Origin: an uncultured Methanobrevibacter sp.
GTDB lineage: Archaea > Methanobacteriota > Methanobacteria > Methanobacteriales > Methanobacteriaceae
Length of the DNA: 40,996 nt
Assembly (NCBI RefSeq): GCF_946184425.1
Contig: NZ_CAMHFP010000016.1
Location: 1 to 40,996, forward strand
Direction: 5' to 3'
In this document: positions 25,071-35,381 of the stretch, one piece after another
How the letters are laid out: each line of letters starts with the position of its first letter
Position numbering within the stretch: position 1 is the first letter of the stretch
Made by a program: the position numbers and the translations under genes
The notes under the pieces: generated by a model
Told to the model about the DNA's origin: nothing
Seen by the model: the letters and a program-made list of their open reading frames with translations, nothing else
Databases searched by the model: none

Positions 25071-26114
25071 ATGGCATGTCATTATCATCCAGAAAGAGAA
25101 AGCACAGACATTTGTGCAATATGTGGAAAACCAATTTGTAAAGAATGTGGTTTGGAAATTGCAGGAAAAATTTATTGTAAAGACTGTTTGCAGAAAATTG
25201 TAGGAATAGGATTAGAAAATAATACCTCAGAACCAATTAAAGAAACACCAGTCGAAAAAGCACCAGTTGAAGAACCACCAGTCGAAAAAGCACCAGTTGA
25301 AGAACCACCAGTCGAAAAAGCACCGGTTAATGAACCACCTGTAGAAAATATTTACGACACAAAAGAAGAAGTAATTTACACTCCTGAAGAACCTATCACT
25401 CAAGAATATCAAAAAATCAGTGAAGATTCACCATATAACATTAAAGAAAATATCAATTACACAGGAGGATTAGAATCATCATATTTCTCAGAAAATGAAA
25501 AACCACAAAATGTTGTTCAAAATGGTGCTGAAATCTATGCAGAAGAACCAACAAATATTCAACAAGTAGTTGAAGAGGAATACATTTATCCAGATCACTC
25601 ATATGAACCACAACCAACAAGTGCTCGAGTAGACTTAGAAGACAAATATGAAAAATATTTGGATGATTTATACTTCGATGAAAAAGAAGTTCCATTAAAC
25701 GAGCAACTTGCAAAAGATGAAGAACAATTTGGTTCATTAACTAGAAAACCTTACAAACCTAGTGAAACACCTGCAAAAGATCAGAAAAGAGCAAGACCTG
25801 AAACTCCTGAAGAAATGGAAGCAAGGATAAGAGCAGAAATATTGAAAGAACAAGGTATTGAACCTGAATATTCTAAAAAGGATATTAAGAATAATGAAAA
25901 CATCCATAATTTAAACTATCAAGAAGAAAAAGAACCAATGGGCGCTGTCGACATATTATTAACAATAATATTGGTCATAGTTATTCTGGTTGTAGTTTAT
26001 TACTTAATTTACTTGTTCTTCTTACATGCAAGTTATCCTACATTCACAGATGCAATATTTGGACTTACAAATCCACAGAATGTTATTAATAACATCTTAA
26101 CCAAAACTGGTTAA
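25071..26114 (+). CDS. B-box zinc-finger membrane protein with proline/glutamate repeats
   Basis: 347 residues from ATG 25071; a TTG 18 bases upstream would prepend six residues but breaks the family start MACHYHPE. Residues 1-45 are a B-box-type zinc finger (CHYHPERESTDICAICG, CKECG, YCKDC). A repeated decapeptide PVEKAPVEEP (about residues 61-90) leads into a long acidic, proline-rich, probably disordered stretch with RARPETPEEMEARIRAEILKEQ (helical) near 245. One membrane helix lies at about 294-318, so the zinc finger is probably cytoplasmic and the protein tail-anchored. Function unknown. The stop overlaps the convergent gene by TTAA. Confidence 0.75.
   Translation: MACHYHPERESTDICAICGKPICKECGLEIAGKIYCKDCLQKIVGIGLENNTSEPIKETPVEKAPVEEPPVEKAPVEEPPVEKAPVNEPPVENIYDTKEEVIYTPEEPITQEYQKISEDSPYNIKENINYTGGLESSYFSENEKPQNVVQNGAEIYAEEPTNIQQVVEEEYIYPDHSYEPQPTSARVDLEDKYEKYLDDLYFDEKEVPLNEQLAKDEEQFGSLTRKPYKPSETPAKDQKRARPETPEEMEARIRAEILKEQGIEPEYSKKDIKNNENIHNLNYQEEKEPMGAVDILLTIILVIVILVVVYYLIYLFFLHASYPTFTDAIFGLTNPQNVINNILTKTG
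25251..25340 (+). repeat. Three 30-bp tandem repeats inside the B-box gene
   Basis: Units start at 25251, 25281 and 25311; the first two are identical and the third differs at a few positions. Each encodes the decapeptide PVEKAPVEEP or a close variant. The 30-base unit keeps the reading frame, so unit number could change without disrupting the protein. Confidence 0.85.
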
Positions 26115-27193
26115 AATAATGAAATATTTTCATTATTTATTTTTTGATTGAATCTTTCCAAACACTCTTCATTTTTATATCCTAAAATCCGAATATTGGA
26201 TGGATAACCATCGATATATTCGGAAATCTTACTTTTTTTAATCGGATTTTCTAAAATACTTATTACACGCTGTTTAAAATGTGTGGAAAACCCAAAAAGT
26301 ATTGATTCTTTTAATTCATCAACACTATTGAAAGGTCCATTATCAATTATATTCCGAGCTAATTTATCATTAAATAGATTTAAACTAGATAATTCTTCAA
26401 AATCATAATTATTAGCAGTATTTAAAATAGAATCTTCATCACGAATACCATAAATAATAGAATCCTCTTTAATAGATTTTTTCAATACTTCAACAGTTTT
26501 TTGAGGCATCATATCTAAGACATTACTGAAATTATCTTCAACAATACTCTGCCTTATCAATGTACCACTAACACCTCCAATTCTTTCAACAAAAAGGAAT
26601 TTGTCTTTGAAATCAAACCCTATTTTTGATAAAGAATTAGCAAAAGAAGCTATTACGTAATTATCTTCCTCAAGTTTATCCCTTAAAAGAATTTCACCAG
26701 TGGTCTTGTCAACTATTTTATAAGGTTTTGGAGCCACATGATGACCCATATTAACTCTCTTTAAGATTTCATCAAATCCATCAACTTTTTTATAACCCCT
26801 CGGAATATAAGATGTATTCAATGCCTTAAACATTTTACAAAGACATAAAGAATATTGCCCAGAACCCATAATTCCCATAGGAGGACCTTCAACAACAATA
26901 TCTGCACCTACAGAAATTGCGATTTCTGCTCTCAATTCCCTTGGAAGTATATATGGAATACCTCTACCACTTCTCTCAAATAAGCCCGGTACAATAGCAA
27001 CAAATAACGAGTCAGGAAAATGATTTTTAGCAGTTTTCATACAATGAAAATGACCATTATGCAACGGATTGTATTCAGTGAAATCGGCAACCAGGTCAAT
27101 GTCGGAAGTCGTATCCGAAATAATATATTCACTATCTAAATCTTTGTTAAATAATTCCATATCCCTTTTTAGAATAGATGAAACTTGAGACAT
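26111..27193 (-). CDS. TmcAL-like nucleotidyltransferase family protein
   Basis: 360 residues. The N-terminal domain is an HxGH-type nucleotidyltransferase: VADFTEYNPLHNGH (HNGH at 45-48) and the late SGTLIR motif (209-214, equivalent to ISSTxxR). EYNP-HNGH is characteristic of the YlbM/TmcAL group, which uses ATP to acetylate the wobble cytidine of elongator tRNA-Met. The C-terminal part (about 255-330) is helical with a helix-hairpin-like NLFNDKLARNIIDNGPFNS. A tRNA-modifying role is inferred; a coenzyme-type adenylyltransferase is the alternative. No Shine-Dalgarno precedes the ATG, so the message may be leaderless. Convergent with the B-box gene. Confidence 0.7.
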   Translation of the reverse strand: MSQVSSILKRDMELFNKDLDSEYIISDTTSDIDLVADFTEYNPLHNGHFHCMKTAKNHFPDSLFVAIVPGLFERSGRGIPYILPRELRAEIAISVGADIVVEGPPMGIMGSGQYSLCLCKMFKALNTSYIPRGYKKVDGFDEILKRVNMGHHVAPKPYKIVDKTTGEILLRDKLEEDNYVIASFANSLSKIGFDFKDKFLFVERIGGVSGTLIRQSIVEDNFSNVLDMMPQKTVEVLKKSIKEDSIIYGIRDEDSILNTANNYDFEELSSLNLFNDKLARNIIDNGPFNSVDELKESILFGFSTHFKQRVISILENPIKKSKISEYIDGYPSNIRILGYKNEECLERFNQKINNENISLF

Positions 27194-27239
27194 ATATTAA
27201 GATATACATATTAAATTAAAAAAAACTTATGTTTTAAAA

Positions 27240-27275
27240 AATATAAATCTATATAATAATTCAAACATAAGGAGT
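27240..27275 (+). promoter_or_regulatory. pyrC promoter and Shine-Dalgarno
   Basis: ATATAAAT (27241-27248) is a TATA candidate, with CTATATAAT just after it as an alternative. AAGGAG at 27269-27274 is the Shine-Dalgarno, eight bases before the ATG. Confidence 0.4.
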
Positions 27276-27281
27276 TAAAAC

Positions 27282-28538
27282 ATGGATTTAGTAATAAAAA
27301 ATTGCAGATTAGTTGATAAGGCAGGAGAATATTTCATAAAAGTTAATGATGGAAAAATTACAGACATCTCCAAAACACCTATTGAAGCAAGTGAAAGTAT
27401 TGACATTAAAAATAATTTTATTCTCCCAGGTTTTATTGACCCGCATATACACTTTAGAGATCCAGGTTTAACTCAAAAAGAAAATTTTAAAACTGGCAGT
27501 TTAAGTGCTGCAAACGGAGGATTCACAACAGTGTTTGACATGCCCAATACCGTCCCAAAAACAAATACCTATAAAGCACTTAAAGAAAAAATCAAAATAG
27601 CGGAATCCAAATCAGTGGTTAATTTTGAATTGCTAGCTGGAACAAACACCCTGGAAGAAATGAAAAAAATGATGGAATTGAAGCCAATTGCATTCAAAAT
27701 ATTTATGGATTTGGAAAGTGACGAAAGTCTAGAAAATAATTTTCACAATCTCTCTATTTTAAGAGATGAAACCAATTATAATGGAATTGTATCAACACAT
27801 TGTGAAAAAAAATCCATTGTTGAAACTGAAACTTCAAAATTAAAGGAAAAAGACGAAAATAAGGCAATTGATTACAGTTATGCTAGGCCTGCAAAATCTG
27901 AAGACGAATCTGTAAAGCAAGCTATTGAACTTGCAAGAGCAAATAATTTATCTTTGCATATCTGCCATTTAAGTTCAAGGAAATCATTAAACTTTGCAAA
28001 AAATGCAAGTAAAATACAAGCAGTAAGTTGGGAATTTACACCACACCATTTATTACTTGACAATACTGCATACAATATATATGACACATTCATAAAAACT
28101 AATCCCCCACTCAGAGAAAAACAAGACAGCATAAACATTAATGATATAGATGAAAATTCAATAATTGGAACAGACCATGCACCACATACAATGGAAGATA
28201 AGCAAAAAGGAGTTTGGAATTCATCACCAGGCATACCAAACTTGGAAACAGTTGTTCCATTACTTTTAACAGAAGTCAATAAAGGAAATATAAATTTAAA
28301 AATCATACCAAAAATATTTTCACAAAATGCTTCAAAAGTATATCAACTTGAAAACAAAGGTGAAATAAGCATTGGAAAAGATGCTGATTTTACAGTAATT
28401 GATTTAAAAAGAGAAGGCATTTTCAATATTGAAGAATTTGAAACAAAAGCAGAATATTCTCCATTTGATGGTATGAAGTATATTGGAATGCCAGTAATGA
28501 CAATAGTTAATGGAAAAGCAGTAATGGATAAATTATAA
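27282..28538 (+). CDS. pyrC: Dihydroorotase
   Basis: 418 residues, class I dihydroorotase length. It closes carbamoyl-aspartate to dihydroorotate in pyrimidine synthesis. Metal-binding residues: HIH (H55, H57) in FIDPHIHFRDPG, the lysine expected to be carbamylated at K139 (AFKIFMD), H in CHLSSRKSL, and the catalytic Asp in GTDHAPHT. No other pyr genes are adjacent. The next gene (mvhB) is convergent, with a hairpin between them that serves mvhB. Confidence 0.95.
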   Translation: MDLVIKNCRLVDKAGEYFIKVNDGKITDISKTPIEASESIDIKNNFILPGFIDPHIHFRDPGLTQKENFKTGSLSAANGGFTTVFDMPNTVPKTNTYKALKEKIKIAESKSVVNFELLAGTNTLEEMKKMMELKPIAFKIFMDLESDESLENNFHNLSILRDETNYNGIVSTHCEKKSIVETETSKLKEKDENKAIDYSYARPAKSEDESVKQAIELARANNLSLHICHLSSRKSLNFAKNASKIQAVSWEFTPHHLLLDNTAYNIYDTFIKTNPPLREKQDSININDIDENSIIGTDHAPHTMEDKQKGVWNSSPGIPNLETVVPLLLTEVNKGNINLKIIPKIFSQNASKVYQLENKGEISIGKDADFTVIDLKREGIFNIEEFETKAEYSPFDGMKYIGMPVMTIVNGKAVMDKL

Positions 28539-28548
28539 CTAATTTTAA

Positions 28549-28583
28549 AAAAAAGAAAAATAAAAAGGTGTGTTTTCACACCT
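28549..28583 (-). terminator. Hairpin terminator at the end of mvhDGAB
   Basis: AGGTGTG and CACACCT pair over 7 bp with an AAAA loop (28583-28566, minus strand), followed by T5, T5 and T8 runs. The TAG stop of mvhB (28584-28582) forms the first bases of the stem. Confidence 0.75.
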
Positions 28584-29817
28584 ATTTATAACATAATGCG
28601 TCTTCAGGACATGCTTCCATACATTGACCACATAAAGTACAGAATCCTGCAATTGGTAATTTAGGATCTTCTGTTTTGTGGAGCATATCGTATGGACATG
28701 CTTCGATACAGTCACCACATTGGTCACATTTAGATGGGTTGAATAAGATTCTGTCTCTAAGTACAGCTTCTCCATCAATAGTGATTTCGTATTTTTCAAC
28801 TTTTAATGCATCGTTGGAACATACTGAAGCACAAGCTCCACATCTAATACAACTAGTGAATGATGGTTCCGCATCAGTTTCTACTAAAGCAGGGCAGGAC
28901 ATACCAGTTTTGGTAACTACACGAATTGCTTGAGTAGGACATTTGTTAGCACATGCACCAATGAAATCACATTTTTCTACATCTCTTCCGATACCTTCTG
29001 CATCAACAGGTGCACCTTCACCCCATTCTACATCAATATCTAATGCATCAACAGGACAAAGTTTTACACATAAACCACATGCAGCACATACACTAGGGAT
29101 TGCAACAGTTAAACTAGCACTGTTAGCAGCAATGAAATCACCAGGACATGCTTCTACACAAGTGTTACATCCGATACATTTAGCGGAATCAAAAGTGAAA
29201 GATTGGATTTCTTTAGAACGTTTGACTGGTACTTTTTCAGCAATGAATATTGCATTCCAAGGACAGGTTTGAGAACATAAACCACATCTAATACAGTCAT
29301 CATTTACAGTAACAGGACTTCCAACTTCTTCAAGAGTGATTGCATTTACAGGACAAGGATCTACACAAGTTCCACATCCAACACAATCTTTGATGTAAAC
29401 AGGACCTTTTCCTTTGAGATCTAACTCATATTCAGCAGGTTCTTTGACACCAGGAATTCCAATTACATCAACTGGGCAAATGTCAACACATTTTTGACAC
29501 ATTACACAGAAACCTTCAACTTCTTTTAATTTTTCACCAGTAACTTTAATTGTTTCTTGTGGGCAAACTTCTTCACATTTACCACAGGAGTCACATAAAA
29601 TAGAGTTGAATACTAATCTTGCTTGAGTTACTCCTTCAGCGATTTCGTATTCTTCTACTTTTAATGCACCTTGTGGACAAACGTCTGCACATTTTGGTTC
29701 TTCACCACAAGTATCACAGTGAATAATAGAGTCAGGTGTTACCTCAATAGCTGATGTAGGACAAGTTCCTTCACAAGCACCACATTTTATACAGCCATCT
29801 TCATTAAATACTATCAT
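28582..29817 (-). CDS. mvhB: Polyferredoxin MvhB
   Basis: 411 residues made of repeated ferredoxin modules. I count twelve cysteine motifs of the CxxCxxCxxxCP type (two with altered spacing: HCDTCGEEPKCADVCP and CDFIGACANKCP), enough for twelve [4Fe-4S] clusters. MvhB is the polyferredoxin encoded with the F420-non-reducing hydrogenase; its exact electron partner is unsettled. It starts 20 bases after mvhA and is the last gene of the operon, ending in a terminator. Confidence 0.96.
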   Translation of the reverse strand: MIVFNEDGCIKCGACEGTCPTSAIEVTPDSIIHCDTCGEEPKCADVCPQGALKVEEYEIAEGVTQARLVFNSILCDSCGKCEEVCPQETIKVTGEKLKEVEGFCVMCQKCVDICPVDVIGIPGVKEPAEYELDLKGKGPVYIKDCVGCGTCVDPCPVNAITLEEVGSPVTVNDDCIRCGLCSQTCPWNAIFIAEKVPVKRSKEIQSFTFDSAKCIGCNTCVEACPGDFIAANSASLTVAIPSVCAACGLCVKLCPVDALDIDVEWGEGAPVDAEGIGRDVEKCDFIGACANKCPTQAIRVVTKTGMSCPALVETDAEPSFTSCIRCGACASVCSNDALKVEKYEITIDGEAVLRDRILFNPSKCDQCGDCIEACPYDMLHKTEDPKLPIAGFCTLCGQCMEACPEDALCYK

Positions 29818-29837
29818 TTATAAAAACCCCCTTAAAT

Positions 29838-31265
<1,428 letters not shown>

Positions 31266-31266
31266 T

Positions 31267-32193
<927 letters not shown>

Positions 32194-32209
32194 ATTAAAC
32201 TCCTCCAAT

Positions 32210-32635
32210 TTATCTTTCAGCATCTAATTGTTCTTTTAATGGAGCTGGACCTAATTCTTTAATTCTGCTAACCATCATTTTAACAGCTTGAGAGAATTTT
32301 TCACCTTCGGATGCGGAAATCCAGTCGTGGTGAACTCTTTCTTTTCCAATTCCCATATCTTCGACTAATTTATAAATTAATCTCATTCTACGATCTAATT
32401 TGTAGTTTCCAGCATCATAGTGGCAGTCACCCATGTGACATCCAGCTACAAATACCCCGTCAGCACCTTCTTGGAATGCTTTTAAAACAAATTGTGGGTC
32501 AATTCTTCCAGAACACATTACACGAATAACTCTAATATTCGGTGGGTATTGCATCCTTGCAGTACCTGCTGTGTCTGCTCCTCCATAGGAACACCAGTTG
32601 CAACAAAACATTACAATTTTTACATCATCAGCCAT
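32210..32635 (-). CDS. mvhD: Hydrogenase iron-sulfur subunit MvhD
   Basis: 141 residues. Small [2Fe-2S] protein that connects the Mvh hydrogenase to HdrA of heterodisulfide reductase. Cysteines cluster at the N-terminus ([16 protein letters not shown]), in [10 protein letters not shown], and in [11 protein letters not shown], the usual MvhD pattern. GGAGGAG precedes the ATG. First gene of mvhDGAB, with a ~310-base upstream region that holds a likely operator and leader hairpin. Confidence 0.96.
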   Translation of the reverse strand: MADDVKIVMFCCNWCSYGGADTAGTARMQYPPNIRVIRVMCSGRIDPQFVLKAFQEGADGVFVAGCHMGDCHYDAGNYKLDRRMRLIYKLVEDMGIGKERVHHDWISASEGEKFSQAVKMMVSRIKELGPAPLKEQLDAER

Positions 32636-32671
32636 AGAGTTTCTCCTCCTCTATAAAATATTTTTTACCAA

Positions 32672-32697
32672 TTTTGAAAAACTTCTGTTTCTCAAAA
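32672..32697 (-). other. Stem-loop in the mvhD leader
   Basis: In the minus-strand transcript UUUUGAGAAAC and GUUUUUCAAAA pair over 11 bp with an AGAA tetraloop. One pair is G-U, which exists only in this orientation; on the plus strand it would be an A-C mismatch. Confidence 0.45.
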
Positions 32698-32780
32698 CCA
32701 ATTTTAAAGTTTTTTAAAAAATTTTAAAATCTTTTTTTTAAGGAATACAAGTTTAGGTATGCCTTAAAATCACAATTTAT

Positions 32781-32816
32781 GTACGTAATGAGCTAGCTCA
32801 GCATAACATTATGTAC
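32781..32816. promoter_or_regulatory. Inverted repeat at the predicted mvh transcription start
   Basis: GTACGTAATG (32781-32790) and CATTATGTAC (32807-32816) are inverted copies matching at 9 of 10 positions, separated by 16 bases. An inner perfect 12-bp palindrome TGAGCTAGCTCA occupies 32789-32800. Confidence 0.45.
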
Positions 32817-32922
32817 TGATTAATATATTTCATTAATAATTAATATAAAGGTTACTTAGAAAAATAAGCCAAAAAGTTTAAATACTATAAAACAAAATTT
32901 CAAAAATAAAAAGAATTAGACT

Positions 32923-32957
32923 AAAAAAAGAAAAATTAGATGGAATTACATTCCATC
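32923..32957 (-). terminator. Hairpin terminator overlapping the sufB stop codon
   Basis: GATGGAAT (32957-32950) and ATTCCATC (32946-32939) pair over 8 bp with a 3-base loop; the TAA stop (32948-32946) spans loop and stem. TAAT5, C and T7 follow. Confidence 0.75.
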
Positions 32958-34205
32958 AAGACTCATATCAATCATATTTTGAGTTTGCTGAGCTAATTCA
33001 TCAGGAAGACCAGTGATATCCATATTTAAGAATCCTCTAACAATCATGGATTCAGCATCTTCTTCATCAATACCCCTAGAAGTTAAATAATTAATCTCAT
33101 CTTCAGATATTTTACCAACAGCAGCCTCATGAGACATTTCAAGATTTGCAGAACTAGCTTCAAGCTCAGGAACCGCATAAATAAAACTATCATCAGATAA
33201 TACTAATCCATGACATTCCAAATGACCTTTAACATCAGGTACAGTACCGGCCAAGTGCCCTCTAGCATAGATTTTAGATTCATCCTGAGCAACCGCCCTA
33301 GAAATAACTTCCCCACGAGCACCTTCAGCATTTAATAGAACTCTTGATCCCACATCAATAATGGAATCTTTTTTACCACCCTGAATACTTTGGAAAATAG
33401 CTCTTGAATTTTTTCCATTACAATAAGCTGTAGGGAAAGATTGAATAGTACTTACTGGACTAGTTAAAATATAATTATTAATGTAAGTTGAGTTATCGCC
33501 CAATTTAATTCCAGTTCTTGGACGTACTTCAACTTCTTCAGCCCAATTATGAACCATTGTAAATGTGATTTTGGAACCTGGTTTTAAATACATTTCAGAA
33601 ACACCAACGTGCATCGCAGATGATATGTCATCACCAGTTGCACAACCTGTAATCAAGTGCAATTCTGAGTTTTCTTCAGCAATAATAACATTGTGTGCAG
33701 TTTGCATAATATCAGTATCACTAATAAACATACAAGCTTGAACAGGCATTACTTCTTTAGTTCCAGGCAATGACCTTACAAAATAACCACTTTTAATACC
33801 ATCTTTTTCTTCACGAAGTGCAGTTTTAGCAGTGTATTTATCCGCATCAGGTTTAACAACATTCCAAAGGTAATCTTCAACCCAGCTATATTTATCCAAT
33901 GCCACACCAATATTCATTACTTCAATTGAATCAGATATGGAGTTATTAGTAAAAATATTACTTTGGTCAACTTGTAAAAATGAACCTGATCTGTTCTTTT
34001 CATCAGTATCCACACCTACTTTTAAAAGATCTTTTTTAGTTTGATTGTTTAAATCATCCAAATCATCAATCATATCTAAAGCATTAACTGTTTCATCAGT
34101 GAAATTTTCAATAGTAATATCTGCACCTAAAGGTGCTTTTTTATCTTTAGCTTTTTCAGCATCACTATAAACATTGCGCACACTCAACACATCCATTAAA
34201 ACCAT
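32946..34205 (-). CDS. sufB: SufB/SufD-family iron-sulfur cluster scaffold
   Basis: 419 residues. The C-terminal beta-helix core of SufB/SufD is recognisable (YINNYILTSPVSTIQSFPTAYC, VGSRVLLNAEGARGEVISRAVAQDESKIYARGHL in short segments, and CHGLVLSDDSFIYAVPELEA, SHEAAVGKISEDEINYLTSRGI near the end). With SufC it forms an ATP-driven Fe-S assembly scaffold; in methanogens this two-gene form is the minimal SUF (SMS) system without SufS/SufE. The ATG at 34205 has AGGA upstream and overlaps sufC by 41 bases; an ATG three codons later is possible. Confidence 0.9.
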   Translation of the reverse strand: MVLMDVLSVRNVYSDAEKAKDKKAPLGADITIENFTDETVNALDMIDDLDDLNNQTKKDLLKVGVDTDEKNRSGSFLQVDQSNIFTNNSISDSIEVMNIGVALDKYSWVEDYLWNVVKPDADKYTAKTALREEKDGIKSGYFVRSLPGTKEVMPVQACMFISDTDIMQTAHNVIIAEENSELHLITGCATGDDISSAMHVGVSEMYLKPGSKITFTMVHNWAEEVEVRPRTGIKLGDNSTYINNYILTSPVSTIQSFPTAYCNGKNSRAIFQSIQGGKKDSIIDVGSRVLLNAEGARGEVISRAVAQDESKIYARGHLAGTVPDVKGHLECHGLVLSDDSFIYAVPELEASSANLEMSHEAAVGKISEDEINYLTSRGIDEEDAESMIVRGFLNMDITGLPDELAQQTQNMIDMSLDGM

Positions 34206-34920
34206 TTTTCCTAATATCTTCTAAAATTTCAGTTGGATTTCCAGAACAGGAAATAACACCATTCATTAAAACATGAGCTTTATCAGCATTAACAAAGTTT
34301 AAAATATAACCTAAGTGAGTGATTAAAAGTCCACTTCTCTTTCTAGCACCATGTTTTTTATCTTTATCCAATAAAGTTCCAATTTCTGAAGCCAGTAACT
34401 CCACATTTTCAATATCCACACCTGAATCAGGTTCATCAAACATAGTGAAATCAGGCATTTGAGCAAGCAACTGTAAAATTTCAGAACGTTTTACTTCTCC
34501 ACCAGAAAATCCAAGATTTACATCTCTTTCTAAAAATTCATCACTAAATTTAAGTTTTTTGGCTAATTCCTTCATTCTTGGATTCAAATCTTCATTGACA
34601 TCTTGATGAGATTCAATTTTTAATAAATCTCCCACAGATACTCCTCTAATTGCAGGAGGTGTTTGGAAACTAACTCCAATACCTAATTTAACTCTTTCTG
34701 CAGTAGAAAGGTTTGTAATATCCTGACCTTTGAATTTAATTGAACCATTAACTACATTATAATTTGGAAAACCCAATATTGTTAAAAATAATGTACTTTT
34801 TCCAGCACCATTTGGCCCTAAAAGAACGTGAGTTTCTCCTTCAGCAATTGAAAGGTTAATATCTTTCAAAACCCTTTTTCCAGCTACTTCAACAGCTAAA
34901 TTTTCAATTTCAAGCAACAT
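34165..34920 (-). CDS. sufC: SufC ATPase of the iron-sulfur cluster assembly system
   Basis: 251 residues. ABC-type ATPase without membrane parts: Walker A LLGPNGAGKSTL, Q-loop VSFQTPPAIRGV, signature LGFSGGEVKRSEILQ, Walker B FTMFDEPDSGVD and the H-switch LLITHLGYI. These are SufC hallmarks. The C-terminus adds CVECAQC (C244, C247, C250), a CxxCxxC encoded in the overlap with sufB. AGGTGATT lies before the ATG. First gene of the sufCB operon, preceded by a TATA box and an inverted repeat. Confidence 0.95.
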   Translation of the reverse strand: MLLEIENLAVEVAGKRVLKDINLSIAEGETHVLLGPNGAGKSTLFLTILGFPNYNVVNGSIKFKGQDITNLSTAERVKLGIGVSFQTPPAIRGVSVGDLLKIESHQDVNEDLNPRMKELAKKLKFSDEFLERDVNLGFSGGEVKRSEILQLLAQMPDFTMFDEPDSGVDIENVELLASEIGTLLDKDKKHGARKRSGLLITHLGYILNFVNADKAHVLMNGVISCSGNPTEILEDIRKNGFNGCVECAQCL

Positions 34921-34951
34921 ATAATCACCTTTAAAAAATAAATATGAATTT

Positions 34952-35007
34952 GTTATACTAATATAACTTTAATTTACTAAATATAAATACTTAACAGTAT
35001 ATATAAA
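34952..35007 (-). promoter_or_regulatory. suf promoter with candidate operator
   Basis: TTTTTATATATACTG (minus, about 35007-34995) is a TATA candidate, predicting a start near 34973. Just downstream, GTTATA and TATAAC (34952-34957, 34962-34967) form a perfect 6-bp inverted repeat with a 4-base spacer, 32 bases before the sufC ATG. Confidence 0.45.
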
Positions 35008-35031
35008 AAAAATATCAACAAAATAAAAATG

Positions 35032-35070
35032 AATAAATAAAAAAAATAGGATAACTGAATTATTCAGTTA
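35032..35070 (-). terminator. Hairpin terminator overlapping the PRC-barrel stop codon
   Basis: TAACTGA (35070-35064) and TCAGTTA (35058-35052) pair over 7 bp with a 5-base ATAAT loop that contains the TAA stop. TCCTA and T8 follow. Confidence 0.65.
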
Positions 35071-35326
35071 CAATAATAAATTCGCCGACTTTTTCAACTT
35101 TAGCAAAAGGAACTAACAATAAGTCGCCATTTCTTTTAGCACCTTTTACATGAATATTACGATCACTTTCTACTCTAATAGCGATATCAACAATTTTACC
35201 AGTTTTTTCGTTGATAATTAATTCATCCAAGACTCCAAGGATACGTGCATTATTGGTAGCTACTTGATAATTTTTAATTTCACTCCATAGTTTTTCTTCT
35301 CTTTTTGGAATTTGTTTATTTTCCAT
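35060..35326 (-). CDS. PRC-barrel domain protein
   Basis: 88 residues, a single PRC barrel: six short strands, with NNARILGVLDELIINEKTGKIVDIAI as the characteristic first half (pattern G.V.D...N..TG.I..I.V) and LLVPFAKVEKVGEFIIV at the end. Related small proteins occur in many methanogens; some associate with cell division or RNA metabolism, but the ligand here is unknown. AGGTGATTCA precedes the ATG, and TTTATATAACT (about 35363-35353, minus) may be its TATA box. Monocistronic between cobY and sufC. Confidence 0.88.
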   Translation of the reverse strand: MENKQIPKREEKLWSEIKNYQVATNNARILGVLDELIINEKTGKIVDIAIRVESDRNIHVKGAKRNGDLLLVPFAKVEKVGEFIIVTE

Positions 35327-35381
35327 TGAATCACCTGATAAAAATTAAATTTAGTTATATAAATATTTAACTTCATTATAT

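Larger units (their letters stand above)
32636..32945 (-). promoter_or_regulatory. mvh promoter region and leader
   Basis: No ORF. Reading on the minus strand: T-rich tract belonging to sufB termination, then a TATA candidate CTTTATATTAAT (about 32849-32838), which predicts a start near 32815 and a leader of about 180 bases. An inverted repeat (32781-32816) lies at the predicted start and a stem-loop (32672-32697) lies 37 bases before the ATG. Confidence 0.45.

Noticed and set aside
25251-25340. Regular 30-bp repeats as a CRISPR array
   Set aside because: The units are directly adjacent without spacers and encode an in-frame decapeptide within a real gene.
28676-29272. Plus-strand open frames opposite mvhB
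   Set aside because: They mirror the repeated cysteine motifs of the polyferredoxin on the opposite strand and have no gene features.
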